Source: Flammeovirgaceae bacterium UBA1842 (GTDB lineage: Bacteria; Bacteroidota; Bacteroidia; Cytophagales; Cyclobacteriaceae). Taken from it: a stretch of DNA of 64,000 nucleotides. The number at the start of each line of letters is the position of its first letter. The stretch's first letter is position 1. A program made the position numbers and the translations under genes. Location of the stretch: NCBI GenBank assembly GCA_002338655.1, contig DDIU01000011.1, positions 1 to 64,000 of the forward strand, written 5' to 3'. The notes below the pieces were generated by a model. That model saw nothing but the letters and a program-made list of their open reading frames with translations, did no database searches and was not told the origin of the DNA. Positions 1-9,165 of the stretch are shown piece by piece.

Positions 1-239
1 TCACACACCGCCACGCCATTTTTCCGCCCTACCCTCCTTAATGAACGAACGATTCCTATCGAAAGCCATCCGATGGCTTGGAGCCATCGGATGGCTGGGC
101 TTGGACTCCTCAACTGCTTCGAAGAAGCAAAGCGGGCTGACTACCAGAATATCCTTTTTTTCGGGTTCGAGTCTCATTTTGGGTTCGTGTCTCACGAACC
201 CCACACAAGATAAGAGAATACTAAAACCAACTAGGGGTT
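1..239. repeat. Left-edge intergenic stretch with palindromes
   Basis: I see no convincing gene here. There is a perfect inverted repeat with 13-bp arms at 65-77 and 83-95 (GCCATCCGATGGC and its complement, 5-bp loop), and a second with 9-bp arms at 181-189 and 193-201 (GGGTTCGTG/CACGAACCC). The second resembles the palindromes at 743-815. Short open frames here have no recognisable content and read through the palindromes. Confidence 0.6.
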
Positions 240-548
240 CTATTTCACCTTCCCATTCAACCCACTCCATCCGCCACCATTATACACTTCTTTGTAGCCT
301 TTCGCTACCAATGTACGCTTGGCCATACCACTTCGCATGCCCGAGGCACAGCAAGTGATAATAGGCTGGTCCTTATCTTTTAATTTTGATAGGTGTTTTT
401 CCAGTTCATCTACTGGGCAGTTAATAGACCCTTCGATATGCCCTGATTGAAATTCGCCCCTACTCCTTACATCAATGATAATCGCTTTTCTTTTCATCAG
501 TTCGCTATAATCGACAGGAGTGAATAGATTCTTTATTGCGTCAAACAT
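240..548 (-). CDS. Single-domain rhodanese-like sulfurtransferase
   Basis: This 102-residue protein is one rhodanese domain with no signal peptide, so it should be cytoplasmic. The strand order IIIDVR (residues 23-28), the GHIEG turn (36-40) and the loop C67-A-S-G-M-R72 match the CX4R active-site loop in which the cysteine carries persulfide sulfur. A second cysteine (C66) lies directly before the catalytic one. Such small rhodaneses move sulfane sulfur to acceptors such as thiols or biosynthetic enzymes; the actual partner cannot be read from the sequence. It starts at an ATG and appears monocistronic, with palindrome-rich spacers on both sides. A second single-domain rhodanese lies at 13021-13317. 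Confidence 0.85.
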   Translation of the reverse strand: MFDAIKNLFTPVDYSELMKRKAIIIDVRSRGEFQSGHIEGSINCPVDELEKHLSKLKDKDQPIITCCASGMRSGMAKRTLVAKGYKEVYNGGGWSGLNGKVK

Positions 549-870
549 AGATTTTCAATTTTATGGCAAAGTAAAGCGATTTCAAATTGCATAAAGTAAC
601 ATTTGTTACAAATGAAAGGTACCACCAAGGAAATGTTACCCAAAATGGGATGCGGGTCAGCTGAGGTTTTGCCTATACTGGTGTTGTCACCAACATAATC
701 ATCTAGTTGGTGACAACACCAACTAGGGCGTGCACGTAGGAATTGGTTCGTGTGACACGAACCAAGGAGGAGAACCAAGGAGTAAAAGGGTTCGTGCCTT
801 ACGAACCCTTTTACTCCTTTGATCCACTGTAGTTTTTACAACCAAGGGATACCAAAACAAGTCTGGCAAT
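549..870. repeat. Intergenic region packed with hairpin repeats
   Basis: No gene is supported in these 322 bases. The region holds three perfect inverted repeats: 679-694 with 706-721 (16-bp arms, 11-bp loop), 743-753 with 755-765 (11-bp arms, TTGGTTCGTGT), and 781-795 with 801-815 (15-bp arms, 5-bp loop). The last lies just past the stop of the M28 peptidase gene and could end its transcript, although it lacks a clear U-tract. The arms share the word GGTTCGTG with the palindrome at 181-201, so they look like one family of REP-like elements. Confidence 0.7.
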
Positions 871-2418
871 TTACTCCAATCCGCCTTTTCTGTTCGGTAC
901 CCGTTGTTCTGGCCATTCACTTGGTTCACCCGTTCTTGGGTTTATTGGCAACACACTTTTCTCACGTGAAGTTGTTTGTGGGTCTTCACTTGCCATGTAC
1001 GCCAAAATAGCAGTCAGTATTACATTGCTTCGCACATCATCAAATACTATTTTATCATACGTATCCAAATTGGTATGCCAAGTGTAATCACGGTAAGACC
1101 AATCCAAAGAGCTCAACCTAAAAGCAGGTGCCCCTGGGGCTAAAAATGCGGCATGATCTGATCCACCCCTACCAGGTGCACCGGGAAATTCTGTTTCAAT
1201 TTCACTCTTTATTTCATTTGGAACAGGATAAAGCCATCGGCCTATATAGTCATACGCATATAAAAACCCATTTCCAGAGATATTGGTCACCCTACCAGTA
1301 CCATTGTCCTGATTAAACAATGCCTGAACATTCTTTACTATCTCAGGATGATCCTCCACAAATGCCCGCGATCCATTAAGGCCTTGCTCTTCACTCGTCC
1401 AGTGGCCTACCAAAATAGTTCTTTTTGGATTAGGATATATTTTTTTAAGAATCCTCATAGCCTCCATCATCACTATGGTCCCAGTGCCATTATCGGTAGC
1501 TCCTGTGCCACCATCCCATGAGTCTAGGTGAGCTGAAAGGATTACATATTCATCTGGTTTTTCAGTGCCTTTGATCTCAGCTATCGTATTGAAAGTGGGC
1601 ATTGCTCCCAGTTCTTTAGATTCAGCCACTATTTTAATCTTGGGTTGCTCACCATGCTCTACCAATCTGTAAAGCATCCCATAGTCTTCCAGCTGTAAGC
1701 TAATGGTTGGTATCTTTTTAGTCCTTGCGCTAAATATTTTTGTTGCCCCAAATCCTTTTGACCAATAAGAAGTAGCTATTCCCACTGCTCCGGCTTCTTC
1801 AAGTGGCTCTGTAATAGTCCGGCTTGAATATCCGGTACGTCTAATATTGTCATACCACTCCTTGGTTTGGCTATCACGCTCGCTTTTCATTTTTTCAAAT
1901 GATTCTTTGGTGGCAAATTCCTCCCAATTATCATCTGGCCTTCCCGTTGGCTGGTTCATAGAAATCATTACAATCTTACCTTTCACATTGGGCAACCAAG
2001 CTTGAAAAGCAATAGAGTCCGCAAAAGAAGGAAATACAATCAATTCAGCGGTAACGCCTTTTGATGAAGTGCTGGGACTCCAGGCCAATTGTGTACCTGC
2101 CAGGGACTGTACTCTTGGATATACCATGTCGATATGGGATATTCCCCGATCCCAACCTCTCCATTCACCCCACTGTTCATTTTTAGCTTCTATGCCCCAG
2201 GCTTTATATTTTTCCACTACCCAATCATTGGCCTTTTTCAGTTGTGGGGTCCCGATTAATCTTGGCCCGATCACATCAATAAGCTCATGGGCTAATGGCT
2301 CCAATTGTGAATTTTCGTTCGCTTCTTTTACAATACTATTAACTATTGCCTCATCCTGTGCACTAAGCATTCCCGCAGACAGCAATAATAGCATCACCAT
2401 TAAGTAGTTCTTCATCAT
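871..2418 (-). CDS. Secreted M28-family zinc peptidase
   Basis: This 515-residue protein begins with a signal peptide (hydrophobic residues 5-19, cleavage after LSAQ) and is probably periplasmic or outer-membrane associated. A PA-like insertion spans about residues 110-260, followed by the M28 catalytic domain. Zinc-site motifs are visible: H297-L-D-S-W, D309-N-G-T-G, the pair E343-E344 in TSEEQG, and a late histidine in WHTNLDTYDK. In M28 enzymes such residues bind two zinc ions and supply the catalytic glutamate. Aminopeptidase or dipeptidase (carboxypeptidase Q-like) activity is expected; the exact substrate is unknown. Two ATGs stand in tandem at the start. A 15-bp palindrome (TTATCA-N3-TGATAA, 2457-2471) lies about 40 bp upstream and may be a regulator site. 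Confidence 0.9.
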   Translation of the reverse strand: MMKNYLMVMLLLLSAGMLSAQDEAIVNSIVKEANENSQLEPLAHELIDVIGPRLIGTPQLKKANDWVVEKYKAWGIEAKNEQWGEWRGWDRGISHIDMVYPRVQSLAGTQLAWSPSTSSKGVTAELIVFPSFADSIAFQAWLPNVKGKIVMISMNQPTGRPDDNWEEFATKESFEKMKSERDSQTKEWYDNIRRTGYSSRTITEPLEEAGAVGIATSYWSKGFGATKIFSARTKKIPTISLQLEDYGMLYRLVEHGEQPKIKIVAESKELGAMPTFNTIAEIKGTEKPDEYVILSAHLDSWDGGTGATDNGTGTIVMMEAMRILKKIYPNPKRTILVGHWTSEEQGLNGSRAFVEDHPEIVKNVQALFNQDNGTGRVTNISGNGFLYAYDYIGRWLYPVPNEIKSEIETEFPGAPGRGGSDHAAFLAPGAPAFRLSSLDWSYRDYTWHTNLDTYDKIVFDDVRSNVILTAILAYMASEDPQTTSREKSVLPINPRTGEPSEWPEQRVPNRKGGLE

Positions 2419-2456
2419 TCTCTTATTTTTGAATTAGTAATATAATTTTCAATGTA

Positions 2457-2471
2457 TTATCACGATGATAA
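2457..2471. promoter_or_regulatory. Palindrome upstream of the M28 peptidase gene
   Basis: TTATCA-CGA-TGATAA is a perfect palindrome with a 3-bp centre, 39 bp upstream of the start codon. It may be an operator. It differs in arrangement from the TGAY-N4-RTCA sites found later in the window. Confidence 0.35.
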
Positions 2472-2542
2472 TGAAAACTATGGAGGCAAAAGGTGATAAT
2501 TATCCTAGTGGTTGTACAATGCTTTGGAAGGTGGGATTGGGA

Positions 2543-4468
2543 TTATCTTGAAACTACAATACCGAGTACCTTGGCTAATTCGATTTCAGATTTTTTTAGC
2601 TCACTATGGATCATAAACAGGCGCTCCTGCTCACTGGCATCCTTTGCGCTCTTCATCTTGACAAGGTTTTCTGAAATAAGTTTCTGGATTACCCTGAATT
2701 TTAATCGTGCTACATTGGTGAACACTACGGTTTCCAACAGTTCATTTTCATGAGGGATATGGATGTGGTATTTTTCCTTCCAATTGGGGCTGATTTCCCA
2801 ACGTTCGGTCATTAAACCTATTACCTCATTCTTTATTTCTTTAGAACCATTGGCCAAGAGGTAATCGCTATCTATGACTTCACCACCCGCCAATTTCTTC
2901 TTGAAGATTTCAAATATTTCCAAATAAACAGGGGTCACAAATTCAACCTCCTCCAGCTCTTCGAGCAAGTAGTCACTTAACTTGTACTCCTCCTCTATCT
3001 CATTAAACCCATAATTGATCAACAACCTGATACTTTCCCGCTCTTGAATTTTTATAAGGCCGTTTTGGTCAATTTCTTTAACCTCCTGCTCACCGATGAG
3101 CTCTTCAAGCATTTGCTCACCAGTGGATTCTTCAATACGCTTTTTGTCGCCTTTCCTACGTTCGCTGATCAGTATTTTATTGAGTTCAGCCACAAGCACC
3201 GACTCATCCATTTCAAGCAGTTTGGAAGATTCTTTAATATAAATGGCCCTTTTAATGCCATCAGGAATTTTGGCTATAGTACTTACAATCTCCTTGATGG
3301 ATTGTGCTTTCTTTAAGGGGTCCTTGGCAGATTCTTCTGCATATAGCCCTGTCTTAAATGATATGAAATCTACAACATTATCAGACAAATAGGCCTTAAA
3401 TGCTGAAGTGCCCAATTTTCTGGAGTAACTATCTGGGTCATCCCCTTCCGGGAATACTACCACTCGCACGTTCATCCCCGCTTCGAGTATCATATCGATG
3501 CCTCTCAATGAGGCCCTGATCCCAGCGGCATCCCCATCAAATAAAACGGTGATGTTTTGTGAAAAACGGCTGATCTGTTTTATCTGTTCTTCTGTCAATG
3601 AAGTTCCGGACGAGGACACCACATTCTCAACATCTGACTGATGCAATGATATCACATCGGTATACCCTTCTACCAGAAAGCAGTTGTCTTCTTGACGGAT
3701 CGCATTTTTTGCCTGATAAAGGCCATATAGTATCTTACCTTTATGGTAAACATCACTTTCAGGTGAATTTAAATACTTGGGTTTATCGTCCTTTTTTAAA
3801 GTTCTGGCACCGAAGGCAACCACTTTCCCTGTTACATTATGAATGGGGAAAATCACCCGGCCACGAAAACGGTCATACTTCTTGTCGCCTTCTTTCCTTA
3901 CTATCAGCCCAGCTTTTTCAAGAATATCTTCATTGTAAGCATTGGCCAAGGCTTCCTTTAAAAATCCATCCCAGGCATCTACACTATAGCCCAGCTCAAA
4001 TTTCTCTATGGTTTGTTTGGTAAACCCCCGTTCGGAGAAATAACTTCCTCCTATGGACTTGCCTTCGTCTGAATTTAATAGCTGATCCTGAAAATAATCC
4101 TTAGCGTAGTTGAGAATAATATAAAGGCTGTCACGTTCATTTTGTTCTTCTAGCTGGCTATCGGTTTGCTCATCTTCGATGATCTCAATCCCATACCGTG
4201 TAGCCAAATGCCGGATGGCTTCAACATAATTAAGCCCATCATGATCCATTACAAAGTTGATACTATCGCCTGCTTTGCCACAACCAAAACACTTATAGAT
4301 ACCCCGGTCAGGTGTTACGGAAAAGGAAGGTGTTTTTTCATCATGAAACGGACAACAGGCCCATAGGTATTTGCCGCTCCCCTTCCGTTTGAGGGTTACA
4401 ACATCAGATACAATGTCTTCAATATCGACACGATCTTGTACATCTTGTATGGTCTTTTTAGATATCAA
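2543..4468 (-). CDS. dnaG: DNA primase DnaG
   Basis: This 641-residue protein is DnaG, which synthesises RNA primers at the replication fork together with the DnaB helicase. The N-terminal CHC2 zinc finger is clear (C39-x2-H42 ... C60-x2-C63). The catalytic core follows with the FGAR motif, then the TOPRIM domain with VEGYTD and LFDGDAAG, whose acidic residues bind Mg2+. The C-terminal helicase-interaction region is divergent, as usual. The only start that gives the conserved beginning MISKKTIQ is a TTG codon. An in-frame TAA lies four codons upstream and there is no ATG nearby, so DnaG most likely starts at TTG. The gene stands alone between the M28 peptidase gene and mrp. Confidence 0.97.
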   Translation of the reverse strand: MISKKTIQDVQDRVDIEDIVSDVVTLKRKGSGKYLWACCPFHDEKTPSFSVTPDRGIYKCFGCGKAGDSINFVMDHDGLNYVEAIRHLATRYGIEIIEDEQTDSQLEEQNERDSLYIILNYAKDYFQDQLLNSDEGKSIGGSYFSERGFTKQTIEKFELGYSVDAWDGFLKEALANAYNEDILEKAGLIVRKEGDKKYDRFRGRVIFPIHNVTGKVVAFGARTLKKDDKPKYLNSPESDVYHKGKILYGLYQAKNAIRQEDNCFLVEGYTDVISLHQSDVENVVSSSGTSLTEEQIKQISRFSQNITVLFDGDAAGIRASLRGIDMILEAGMNVRVVVFPEGDDPDSYSRKLGTSAFKAYLSDNVVDFISFKTGLYAEESAKDPLKKAQSIKEIVSTIAKIPDGIKRAIYIKESSKLLEMDESVLVAELNKILISERRKGDKKRIEESTGEQMLEELIGEQEVKEIDQNGLIKIQERESIRLLINYGFNEIEEEYKLSDYLLEELEEVEFVTPVYLEIFEIFKKKLAGGEVIDSDYLLANGSKEIKNEVIGLMTERWEISPNWKEKYHIHIPHENELLETVVFTNVARLKFRVIQKLISENLVKMKSAKDASEQERLFMIHSELKKSEIELAKVLGIVVSR

Positions 4469-4689
4469 TGATTGATTTTAGATCAAAGTTAATTTTTTGA
4501 GTCCACAAAGCCTTCCGCATCAACTTATTTTGTAATTCAATTGTTACAAAAAGCAAAACATTCGGCCTAAATTGCGGATATATTTAAAAAATACGGCTTT
4601 TAGGGATTACAAAGGATTTAAACCCATAAAATGTAACCCTTGATAAGAACAATTAGAAGCCTTTTTGTAAAATCAGAATCAACAAAAAA

Positions 4690-5784
4690 ATGACCTATAC
4701 AAAATCTGATGTAATAAAAGCACTCTCAACAGTAGATGATCCCGATCTGAAAAAGGATTTGATAACCCTTAACATGATAAAGGATATCGAAATTTTTAGT
4801 GACACCATCAAATTTACAGTAGTACTCACTACCCCCGCTTGTCCATTGAAGGAGCTTATCAAGAACAATTGCACTGAAGCCATTCATGAGCATTTGGATA
4901 AATCCTTGGCGGTTGAAATACACATGACCTCCAACGTAACGACCACTCGTGACCAAGGGCCATTGTTACCAGGAGTCAAAAACATCATTGCCATTTCATC
5001 CGGCAAAGGTGGAGTGGGCAAATCCACTGTGACCGCCAATTTGGCCGTGGCATTAAAAAAATCCGGTGCCTCAGTGGGAATTATCGATGCCGATATCTCT
5101 GGCCCTTCCATACCCACGATGTTTAACTGTGAAGGGGAGCAACCAGAAGTGAGGCAAGTAAATGGAAAGAATGTCATTGTGCCATTGGAACAGTATGGCG
5201 TAAAATTGATTTCCATAGGTTTTCTTGCCCCCGGTGACAATGCAGTGGTGTGGCGTGGCCCAATGGCCAGTTCAGCTTTAAAGCAATTTATTGGCGATAC
5301 GGATTGGGGTGAGCTGGACTATCTACTCATTGATTTACCTCCAGGCACCAGCGATATTCACCTTACACTTGTACAAACTGTGCCCGTTACTGGTGCAGTA
5401 GTAGTAACTACTCCCCAAAAAGTAGCCTTAGCTGATGCCCGCAAGGGGTTGATGATGTTCAGACAACCACAGATCAATGTGCCGGTATTGGGTATTATTG
5501 AAAATATGGCGTACTTTACTCCAGCGGAACTACCTGATAACAAATATTACATTTTTGGTAAAGATGGTGGTATGAACTTATCGGAAAAATATGATGTTCC
5601 ATTTTTGGGTCAAATACCATTGGTTCAGAGCATTAGGGAAAGTGGTGACAGCGGCTTACCAGTAGTAATGAAAGAAGAGGTAGTGGCAAAAGCATTTACC
5701 GATTTGGCCGAAGCTTTAGCCCGACAAGTGGCCATTAGGAATGCAAGTATAGAAAAAACTAAAAAAGTAGAATTCAAAGTGTAA
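4690..5784 (+). CDS. mrp: Mrp/ApbC-family Fe-S cluster carrier ATPase
   Basis: This 364-residue cytoplasmic protein has an N-terminal MIP18/DUF59 domain (about residues 5-75) followed by a P-loop ATPase of the Mrp/NBP35 family. The deviant Walker A motif SSGKGGVGKST lies at about 103-113 and the switch motif DLPPGTSD at about 217. Family members bind and transfer [4Fe-4S] clusters to apoproteins. No CxxC motif is visible in the C-terminal third, where E. coli ApbC has one; cysteine-poor versions occur in this phylum. The stop codon overlaps the start of the next gene (TAATG), so the NfuA-like scaffold downstream is translationally coupled, which supports a shared role in Fe-S delivery. Confidence 0.95.
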   Translation: MTYTKSDVIKALSTVDDPDLKKDLITLNMIKDIEIFSDTIKFTVVLTTPACPLKELIKNNCTEAIHEHLDKSLAVEIHMTSNVTTTRDQGPLLPGVKNIIAISSGKGGVGKSTVTANLAVALKKSGASVGIIDADISGPSIPTMFNCEGEQPEVRQVNGKNVIVPLEQYGVKLISIGFLAPGDNAVVWRGPMASSALKQFIGDTDWGELDYLLIDLPPGTSDIHLTLVQTVPVTGAVVVTTPQKVALADARKGLMMFRQPQINVPVLGIIENMAYFTPAELPDNKYYIFGKDGGMNLSEKYDVPFLGQIPLVQSIRESGDSGLPVVMKEEVVAKAFTDLAEALARQVAIRNASIEKTKKVEFKV

Positions 5785-6077
5785 TGGAAACAATAACAGA
5801 GGATTTGCATAGCAGGATCGACAAAGCACTTGATAGTATCAGGCCTTATTTGGAAACAGATGGTGGCGATGTGCGTCTTGTTGAAGTTACAGATGACATG
5901 ACCGTTAAACTTGAGCTTTTAGGAGCTTGTGGATCATGTCCTATGTCAACCATGACCTTAAAGGCGGGCGTAGAAGAGGCCATAAAACGTGAGGTGCCTG
6001 AGATAAAGCATGTACATGCTGTCAACATAACATTGCCCGATGACCCCAATGCAAAGTTGCCTGACAATATGTTGTAA
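5784..6077 (+). CDS. NifU C-terminal-domain (NfuA-like) Fe-S scaffold
   Basis: These 97 residues form a single NifU-like C-terminal domain. The conserved core ETDGGDV and the cluster-binding pair C49-G-S-C52-P-M are present. Two monomers would bind a [4Fe-4S] cluster between their CxxC motifs and pass it to client enzymes. The start ATG overlaps the stop of mrp by one base, so both proteins are made from one transcript. An A-type carrier domain, as in E. coli NfuA, is absent. Confidence 0.93.
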   Translation: METITEDLHSRIDKALDSIRPYLETDGGDVRLVEVTDDMTVKLELLGACGSCPMSTMTLKAGVEEAIKREVPEIKHVHAVNITLPDDPNAKLPDNML

Positions 6078-6109
6078 ACCTTATCGTTAAAAACATTAAC
6101 TGACTTGTC

Positions 6110-9088
6110 CTGAAAAGCAATTTACATAGTAACAAAATAGCATTTAGCCTGTTAATAGCAGGCTTTTTGTTTTGTTTCCAATTAGGTTATGCCCAAGAAA
6201 GGTGCGGAACTGTAATCTATCAGGAGTTGCTTCGTGAACATAATAAAAAGCTGGAAACCACTGATCAGTTCGAAGATTGGTTGAGCAAAAAGATATCCAA
6301 AAAACAAGCTGCTCAAAAAGAAGAGGCTACCATTGTCACCATTCCGGTAGTAGTACATATCGTTCATAATGGTGAGCCACTAGGCACCGGAATGAATATC
6401 CCTGACGATCAGATATATTCACAAATTGAAGTATTGAACGAAGATTTCCGCAGGATGAATGATGACCGGTCCAACACCCCTACAACATTTCAACCTGTTG
6501 CTGCTGATGTAGAACTTCAATTTGTCCTTGCTGCACGTGATCCGGAGGGGCTGCCTACAGATGGCATTACCAGAACAAATGGTGAACGGCCTCTTTGGGA
6601 GCTATCTGACAATTACGCCTTAAAGGCCATAAGTTATTGGCCAGCAGAAGATTACCTTAACATCTGGGTAACAGATCTGGGCAGTAAATTTCTGGGTTAT
6701 GCCCAGTTTCCTGTTTCCAACCTTGATGGACTGGAAACCTCAAGTGAAAATGGCCTTACCGATGGGGTCGTAATTGATTATTTTGCATTTGGATCGAAAT
6801 TAAAAGTGCCTTCGGCCAACATACATTCCACTTATGATCGTGGTAGGACCGCCACGCATGAAATAGGTCACTTTTTTGGTTTACGCCACATTTGGGGTGA
6901 TGGGGGCTGCTCCGTAGATGACTATTGTGCGGATACACCATTGGCAAGCACCGATCATGGTAACTTAAATAATTGCACTTTCCCCGGGCCAAACACCTGT
7001 AGCAACGAGTCTCCTGACCTGCCGGATATGTTTCAAAATTTTATGGACTATACCGATGACGTTTGCATGAACCTATTTACTTTGGATCAAAAAACCCGTA
7101 TCCGAACGGTGCTCGATAATAGTCCGCGAAGGGCAAGTTTGGTAACGAGCAAAGGTGCAATTGCCCCAGTAAGTGTTGCCAATGACATAGGGATAAGAAA
7201 TATCATTGCGCCTCAATCAGCTGTATGTGGAGATGTGCTCATCCCCGAAATTGAAATCCGTAATTATGGTACCAATGCCGTCAGCAGCGTATCGATTAGC
7301 TTCAATCTAAATGGTGGCCTTATGGAGTCGAAAAGTTTTAATGTAACTCTTGATCCACTTGAAATCACTTCGGTTTCGTTCAGCGAAATAGCCTTGCCAG
7401 CTATAGGGGTAAATACATTCAATTTTGAAGTTTCAGCCGTAAACAGCAGTACCGACAATAATGCAGATAACAATCAGAAGGAAATAAATGTGACCATACC
7501 ACCCAACGGCACATTACCTGTAAGGGTAAATTTTGATCAGTTGCCTACTGATTGGAACATTACCAACTCAGATGGATTGACTACCTGGGAAACCTTTCAA
7601 GCACCTAATAGCGATCCCGCCAATATGTCTTTGGGCATTAATTTTTACAACTATGAAAATGAGGGGGACTTAGATGTTTTTACCTCCCCAGTTTTTGATT
7701 TGTCTGAGCGTACTACCGCACAGCTTTCATTTGATTTGGCTTACGCCAAATATTTTGGAAAAGACAGCGATGGACTGATCGTTACCATTTCTGAAAATTG
7801 TTCCAGCTTGAGCATTGATACCGTTTATTTTAAGTCAGGTGAAGAGCTTGCCACAGTGGGTCCTACTTCAAGTAATTTCGTTCCTACCTCTTCATCCGAT
7901 TGGCGCAATGAAACCATCGATTTGGCCTCTTATTTAGGACTTAATGCAGTGCAAATAAATTTTATTGCTAAAAACGGCTATGGCAATAACCTGTATATTG
8001 ACAATATCATCGTGGATGACGTAAAAAACCAGATTCTCTCTCCATCGCCTGCCTCTTGTATGGCTACTCAGGACTTAACGGTAGAAGTGGTGAATTCGGG
8101 TAATACGGCCATTAGCAATTTTGACATTCATTATAGCCTTGATGGTGGAAACCTAACTACCACTTCGTTTACATTATTAAGCCCACTGGAAGTAGGGTTC
8201 AGCGCTGTAGTGAGTACCACACTACCCAACCTGTCTATTGGCGGGCACTTACTGGAAGTAACTATCGATTTACCCAACAGTACTGAAAACGAAGTAATTA
8301 ACCACCAATTTTACATCGATCAATCGGTAGAGGTGATTCCGATAAGGGAAAGTTTTGAAGATTTTGGAACGAGTACATGGCTAATTGCCAATCACGATCA
8401 GGGCATAACCTGGCAAGTGGAGAATGGTGAAAAAGGGAACTACTTGATGATCAACAACGCAGACTATGTCAATATTAACCAAAATGACTGGCTGATCAGT
8501 CCTTCATTGGATTTTACCCAAGCTACCTCCGCCACACTCACTTTTGAAGTGGCCTATTCAGGCTTGAATAACCCAAATGATGGCTTGGCCTTATACATTT
8601 CTACCGATTGTGGCGAGAATTATTTTCTGGGTGGTTATAACAAAATTGGAAAGGAACTTTATACCTCGGATTTTCAAGATACTCCCGGTATTAATGACTG
8701 GCGTTTCGAAACCGTAGATTTATCACAATATTTAGGAAATGACCAGCTGCGATTGGCATTTGTCTCCACCAATAAAAATGGCGCTGATATTTACCTAGAT
8801 GATATACAGATCTATGTGACGGATCTTTTCCCTACAAGAAAAAATGATCTGTATCCCAATCCTACGGTAGATGGAATATTCAACCTAATTTTTGATCTTG
8901 ACAAGAAGGAATTGGTAAAAATCATGGTCTATGACCTTAGTGGGCATTTGGTATTATCAGAAACATTGCCCAACACATTAAATCAACAATATACCTTTGA
9001 CCTTAGTGGCCAACCCCAGGGGATATATATTTTGCGGGCCATTGGGGAATCATTTGCACTGTCACGAAGGGTGATGAAGAATGATTAA
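6110..9088 (+). CDS. Secreted M43 (pappalysin-like) metalloprotease with T9SS sorting domain
   Basis: This is a large extracellular protease. The zinc motif HEIGHFFGLRH (HExxHxxGxxH) begins at nucleotide 6857, followed by a region with CMN that may hold the Met-turn; both are typical of M43. After it come CARDB-like and jelly-roll modules, and a C-terminal type IX secretion domain (LYPNPTVDGIF ... GIYILRA) that anchors or releases the protein at the cell surface. The first usual alternative start, TTG at 6167, would cut the signal peptide in half. Reading upstream in frame to CTG 6110 gives KSNLHSNKIAFSLLIAGFLF, a complete signal peptide, and the nearest in-frame stop is at 6101. I therefore place the start at 6110, with moderate certainty. 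No ATG is available in this stretch. Confidence 0.88.
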   Translation: MKSNLHSNKIAFSLLIAGFLFCFQLGYAQERCGTVIYQELLREHNKKLETTDQFEDWLSKKISKKQAAQKEEATIVTIPVVVHIVHNGEPLGTGMNIPDDQIYSQIEVLNEDFRRMNDDRSNTPTTFQPVAADVELQFVLAARDPEGLPTDGITRTNGERPLWELSDNYALKAISYWPAEDYLNIWVTDLGSKFLGYAQFPVSNLDGLETSSENGLTDGVVIDYFAFGSKLKVPSANIHSTYDRGRTATHEIGHFFGLRHIWGDGGCSVDDYCADTPLASTDHGNLNNCTFPGPNTCSNESPDLPDMFQNFMDYTDDVCMNLFTLDQKTRIRTVLDNSPRRASLVTSKGAIAPVSVANDIGIRNIIAPQSAVCGDVLIPEIEIRNYGTNAVSSVSISFNLNGGLMESKSFNVTLDPLEITSVSFSEIALPAIGVNTFNFEVSAVNSSTDNNADNNQKEINVTIPPNGTLPVRVNFDQLPTDWNITNSDGLTTWETFQAPNSDPANMSLGINFYNYENEGDLDVFTSPVFDLSERTTAQLSFDLAYAKYFGKDSDGLIVTISENCSSLSIDTVYFKSGEELATVGPTSSNFVPTSSSDWRNETIDLASYLGLNAVQINFIAKNGYGNNLYIDNIIVDDVKNQILSPSPASCMATQDLTVEVVNSGNTAISNFDIHYSLDGGNLTTTSFTLLSPLEVGFSAVVSTTLPNLSIGGHLLEVTIDLPNSTENEVINHQFYIDQSVEVIPIRESFEDFGTSTWLIANHDQGITWQVENGEKGNYLMINNADYVNINQNDWLISPSLDFTQATSATLTFEVAYSGLNNPNDGLALYISTDCGENYFLGGYNKIGKELYTSDFQDTPGINDWRFETVDLSQYLGNDQLRLAFVSTNKNGADIYLDDIQIYVTDLFPTRKNDLYPNPTVDGIFNLIFDLDKKELVKIMVYDLSGHLVLSETLPNTLNQQYTFDLSGQPQGIYILRAIGESFALSRRVMKND

Positions 9089-9165
9089 ATATTGAATGAA
9101 TAATGAATTGGATGTGGTGTCGGGTGATTAATTCAATTATATTTGACCGTATTACAGCTTAAAAT

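Noticed and set aside
549..870. CRISPR array
   Set aside because: The repeats are palindromes of different sequence without regular spacers, and no cas genes are in the window.
2457..2471. A fourteenth FNR-like site before the M28 peptidase gene
   Set aside because: The half-sites are in the opposite arrangement (ATCA-N3-TGAT), so it does not fit the pattern.
3598..4023. Plus-strand open frame of 141 codons opposite dnaG
   Set aside because: It overlaps conserved dnaG sequence including the TOPRIM region and has no recognisable content.
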